DNA from: Strigamia acuminata
Taxonomy: Eukaryota; Arthropoda; Chilopoda; Geophilomorpha; Linotaeniidae
Direction: 5' to 3'
Assembly (NCBI GenBank): GCA_949358305.1
Contig: OX442314.1
Span: forward strand, 11,773,060-11,837,059
DNA length: 64,000 nt
The stretch's first letter is position 1. Each line of letters begins with the position of its first letter. Below the pieces are notes generated by a model, which did not search any database, had not been told where the DNA came from, and worked only from the letters and a program-made list of their open reading frames with translations. This document shows, piece by piece, positions 61,289 through 64,000 of the stretch. The translations under genes and the position numbers were made by a program.

Positions 61289-64000
61289 TTAAAGTCTATA
61301 CGCAGCGTACTTGACCCGTAAGTCTTCTAATTCTTGTAGAATTAATGGATCCTCCTAATAAAAATAAATAAGTAAATAAAAGTAATGAGAAAATGAATAT
61401 ATTTACCGGTAATGACGATTCATCGTTCCCTGCCTTATCGAGCCATTCGATGGCCTCTGCGTAGTGTTTTTCTCCTATGTAAGTCTGTAAATAAATTGTG
61501 TATTTCTAGCGTTGGATTTTACGACTGCGATTTACCTTTGCGAGAAATAACAAGTTTTCTTTCCATACGCCTTTTTTGGTGCTGTGTAACTTCTCAGCAG
61601 CGATGAAATAATTACGAGCTTCTTCTAAAGTGGCCGTTGGAACTGCTCCGAACATTGCCGTTGCAATTTTCCTGTGAAGCCAAGGCATTAGCGCAACCTA
61701 GTGCCAATAAAATGGGAGTTGGTTTATTTATTTATTTTATTTATGGGCGAACTTGCTTCGTAACACCATCGTCCCATCAAATAGTACAGCGATTCATCGG
61801 TTGAGTTTATTTGTAATGCTAATTGCACATGATCCTGGTGTAAATATTGGATTATATTTTAAGTTGTAAAAGTGAATTTTTAAATACGAGTGAGTGAGAC
61901 TGACTTTATATATAAATCCGTATTCGATTTTTTTTTGGACCGACTCGAAGTCCGAGCAACTGCCAATACAAATTGCGTACCTGTTGTGGAAATTGTAAAA
62001 ATTGTTAGTTTTATAAAACGCAGAAACTACAAATAAAGTGTAAATAATCAACATTTATTATGATAAAATGTGGGGATACACCGAATAGTAAGATCACCAA
62101 ATACCGGTTAGATACCGAATATTAAATTTACCAAATACCAAATGATTTTTCGATAATTAGACACAATTTGTATCCTTTAATTGTGTTCACGAATCTACAG
62201 TAAACAAGGGATGGATGGGCAATTCATTAAACAATATAAATTTGGGTTTTCAACATGGTGACGTGTGACGTCATTCCCATTAAATCACATGAGGATGACG
62301 TCACATGTACAGACACGAAACGAGTTTTAGAGGCGTTTTAGAGTTTTTGAATGCAGCTGTACTCAAAAATGTCAATTGTAAAGTTGTAAAGTTGTACATT
62401 TGAAATGTAATTAATGATAAATTACTATGTTACAAATTTCATCATAAAGGTTTCCTGCCTCACTAATCATTCTCTCACTGTACACACTACTTGCTTGGGC
62501 TAAAAGAAATTTCTTTTACTATTTTAGCATCACTGTGGATACACATCTATGTTGTTTCCACCATAGCAAAGAGTTTTCTGATCATGATAATCAGCAGAAG
62601 ATAAATAATCATTCAATACATAGATGTATCGAATGATTAGCAGCTGTGCTAATCTGGCTTTCAGTACTCCAGACCTTTCTGCTAATATTTCATCGTAACA
62701 ATCCCAAATTTCTTGATGATTATCTATCAATAAAGTATTGCTCTGTTCAGTTATAAAATCATTATCACAACCTTCATCTATGCCAGATAACTGTTCTTTC
62801 AGTTCATTATAAAACATTTTTTAACTGCGGAATGATCAGCAGTTGAAAAAAATGCCATTTTAAATCAAGAGTTGAGTAAAGTAACGAGAACAAATAAAAT
62901 AACGTACTTAATTTGGCTTAAAAACTCTAAACTTGTTTCCCAAACGTCTGATTTTTGCCACTAATAACATTTTTCGACATAAAAGTGACTCAAATACCGT
63001 ATTACCCCGCATATTGCCGCATGCCGTTGGGCTTGGGTTTATCAGCTAATTCAAATCTCGCTCAAAAACTCTATACCGGCTTGCGGGTGTAGAGCGAAAC
63101 TTGCTGGTATAAGTGAAAAACTGGGTATTTGTTTTTTTGTTTGAAATAGCCCAGATGAATAATCATGTTAAAATTTGGGCCTGAAACTTAAGTTTGATAT
63201 TCTAAAGATTACTACTAAATTTTTGGGAAAATTTATAGAAATTTAGGCCAATTTCCTACATCCTGAACATCTAAATATGCATTTTAAGCATTGTTTGGGC
63301 TCAAAATTAAAAAAAAATTCGTACTCGCTTACACCGGCATGCCGTTAAAAACGGGGTTTATCGGCATACTGGTAATACTTGTACTATAATGACATGCGGC
63401 AATAGACGGGATAACACGGTACATGGGAGATTATGAAAGTTTCTGGAAGATTACAACAAATATGAGACAATACCGAATACAGTACAAACCATTTGTGAAC
63501 GTTGGCATCGTCATCCGTTAAAGCTAAAGCATTTTTAGCATATTTGAGACCTAACGCAGAATAATATCAAATAAAAATTAACATTTGCTAAATTTAATAA
63601 TTAAAAAATTATACCGGTATGCATATATTCTTTTTTCGCTTCAATATTTCCCTTCTCGCCGGAAATCACACCACACACGTGACAAGCTTTAGCGAGTCTC
63701 CATAAATAATCATGCTTATCAATATACTATAAAGAAATAAAAATAAGTAAAAAGAGCAAAAATAAAAATTCTTATCAAATAGCCTATAACCTTGTTGTGA
63801 TAACTTGATATTTTGTTATGCAACATTAAATAATTATCCGGCTTTTTCGCTAAATGTTCTAAAATGTCATCTATAACCGCTAAACGTTTCTTAAAACTTA
63901 ACTTATCATTACATGTTAAATTATTCTTGTTATTAGAACCATTCGATTCTGTTGATGAAGTGTCGCTTGGATTTCTACGAGCAATTTCCACATCATCTTC
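61289..64000 (-). CDS. RMDN: Regulator of microtubule dynamics (RMDN/FAM82) family TPR protein, 5' end beyond window
   Basis: Helical TPR-like protein; family members sit on mitochondria, ER contact sites or spindles. Exons in phase: 63791 to beyond 64000, 63615-63726, 63490-63550, 61905-61980, 61757-61834, 61536-61697, 61407-61484, 61289-61354. Seen: HDYLWRLAKACHVCG, LKYAKNALALTDDDANVHKW, DHVQLALQINSTDESLYYLM, GRWCYEVALMPWLHRKIA, LEEARNYFIAAEKL and HYAEAIEWLDKA, the TPR series of RMDN1-3. The intron before 61697 has a GC donor (GAA/GCAAGT). The 1.5-kb intron 61981-63489 contains transposon debris. Which paralogue (1, 2 or 3) cannot be told without the N-terminus. Confidence 0.9.
62435..62817 (-). 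mobile_element. hAT-family transposase remnant in an RMDN intron
   Basis: Around 62435-62505 the minus strand encodes QASSVYSERMISEAGN, which fits the hAT C-terminal dimerisation signature (A.S..SER.FS.AGN). Upstream, a 95-codon frame (62530-62817) rich in acidic residues runs up to it but ends in a stop in a different frame. A decayed fragment, not an active element. Confidence 0.6.
62996..63419. mobile_element. Inverted-repeat element in an RMDN intron
   Basis: Left end ACCGTATTACCCCGCATATT and the inverse of the right end ACCGTGTTATCCCGTCTATT share about 24 of 28 bases, including GCCGCATG. A second inverted pair (GGGCTTGGGTTTATC / AAACGGGGTTTATCGGC) lies inside. The first 16 bases of this end also occur alone near 1911. 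No open frame. Confidence 0.65.

Overview
The window is animal nuclear DNA. It is AT-rich, with short GT-AG introns (often 50-70 bp), multi-exon genes on both strands and small non-autonomous transposons in introns and spacers. No bacterial, organellar or viral genes are evident. The gene families (NCKX exchanger, GEMIN6, TMEM62, C16orf89-like, PALS1/Stardust, RMDN) are metazoan. Because introns are small and genes dense I infer an invertebrate, possibly an arthropod, but the phylum cannot be fixed from sequence alone.

Layout. 1-11.5 kb: a long minus-strand NCKX (SLC24) exchanger gene whose introns hold several inverted-repeat elements. 11.8-18 kb: GEMIN6 (-), a secreted cystatin (+), a GON7-like KEOPS subunit (-) and TMEM62 (-). 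18.4-26.7 kb: DRAP1/NC2-alpha (+), with an AT-AC intron of the minor-spliceosome type, then CEBPZ/NOC1 (-) and SRP54 (-). 28.4-28.9 kb: an unrecognised small gene (+). 30-41.4 kb: four tandem, same-strand copies of the CCA-adding enzyme TRNT1, with a broken C2H2 zinc-finger gene and a Myb/SANT-like gene on the opposite strand between them. 41.7-50.8 kb: PALS1/Stardust (-), whose long form carries an additional N-terminal PDZ domain and which has at least two further candidate first exons. 51.8-52.9 kb: an unrecognised spliced gene (+). 53.3-56.1 kb: a C16orf89-like secretory protein with an added C-terminal membrane segment (-). 56.5-58.8 kb: eIF5 (-). 60-61.1 kb: ZNF622/REI1 (+). 61.3-64 kb: an RMDN-type TPR protein (-), cut by the window end.

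Many genes are housekeeping genes of RNA and protein synthesis: GEMIN6 (snRNP assembly), GON7 (tRNA t6A), CEBPZ and ZNF622 (60S ribosome assembly), SRP54 (signal recognition), eIF5 (start-codon selection) and TRNT1 (tRNA CCA ends). I see no sign that they form one regulated unit; proximity looks incidental apart from divergent promoter pairs. The most unusual feature is the TRNT1 cluster. The copies share exon lengths and phases but differ in intron content, in presence of a mitochondrial-type leader and in residues of conserved catalytic motifs, which suggests specialised CCA-adding paralogues. I joined exons by splice sites and reading phase. In the models I completed, the coding sums are multiples of three, which supports the coordinates.
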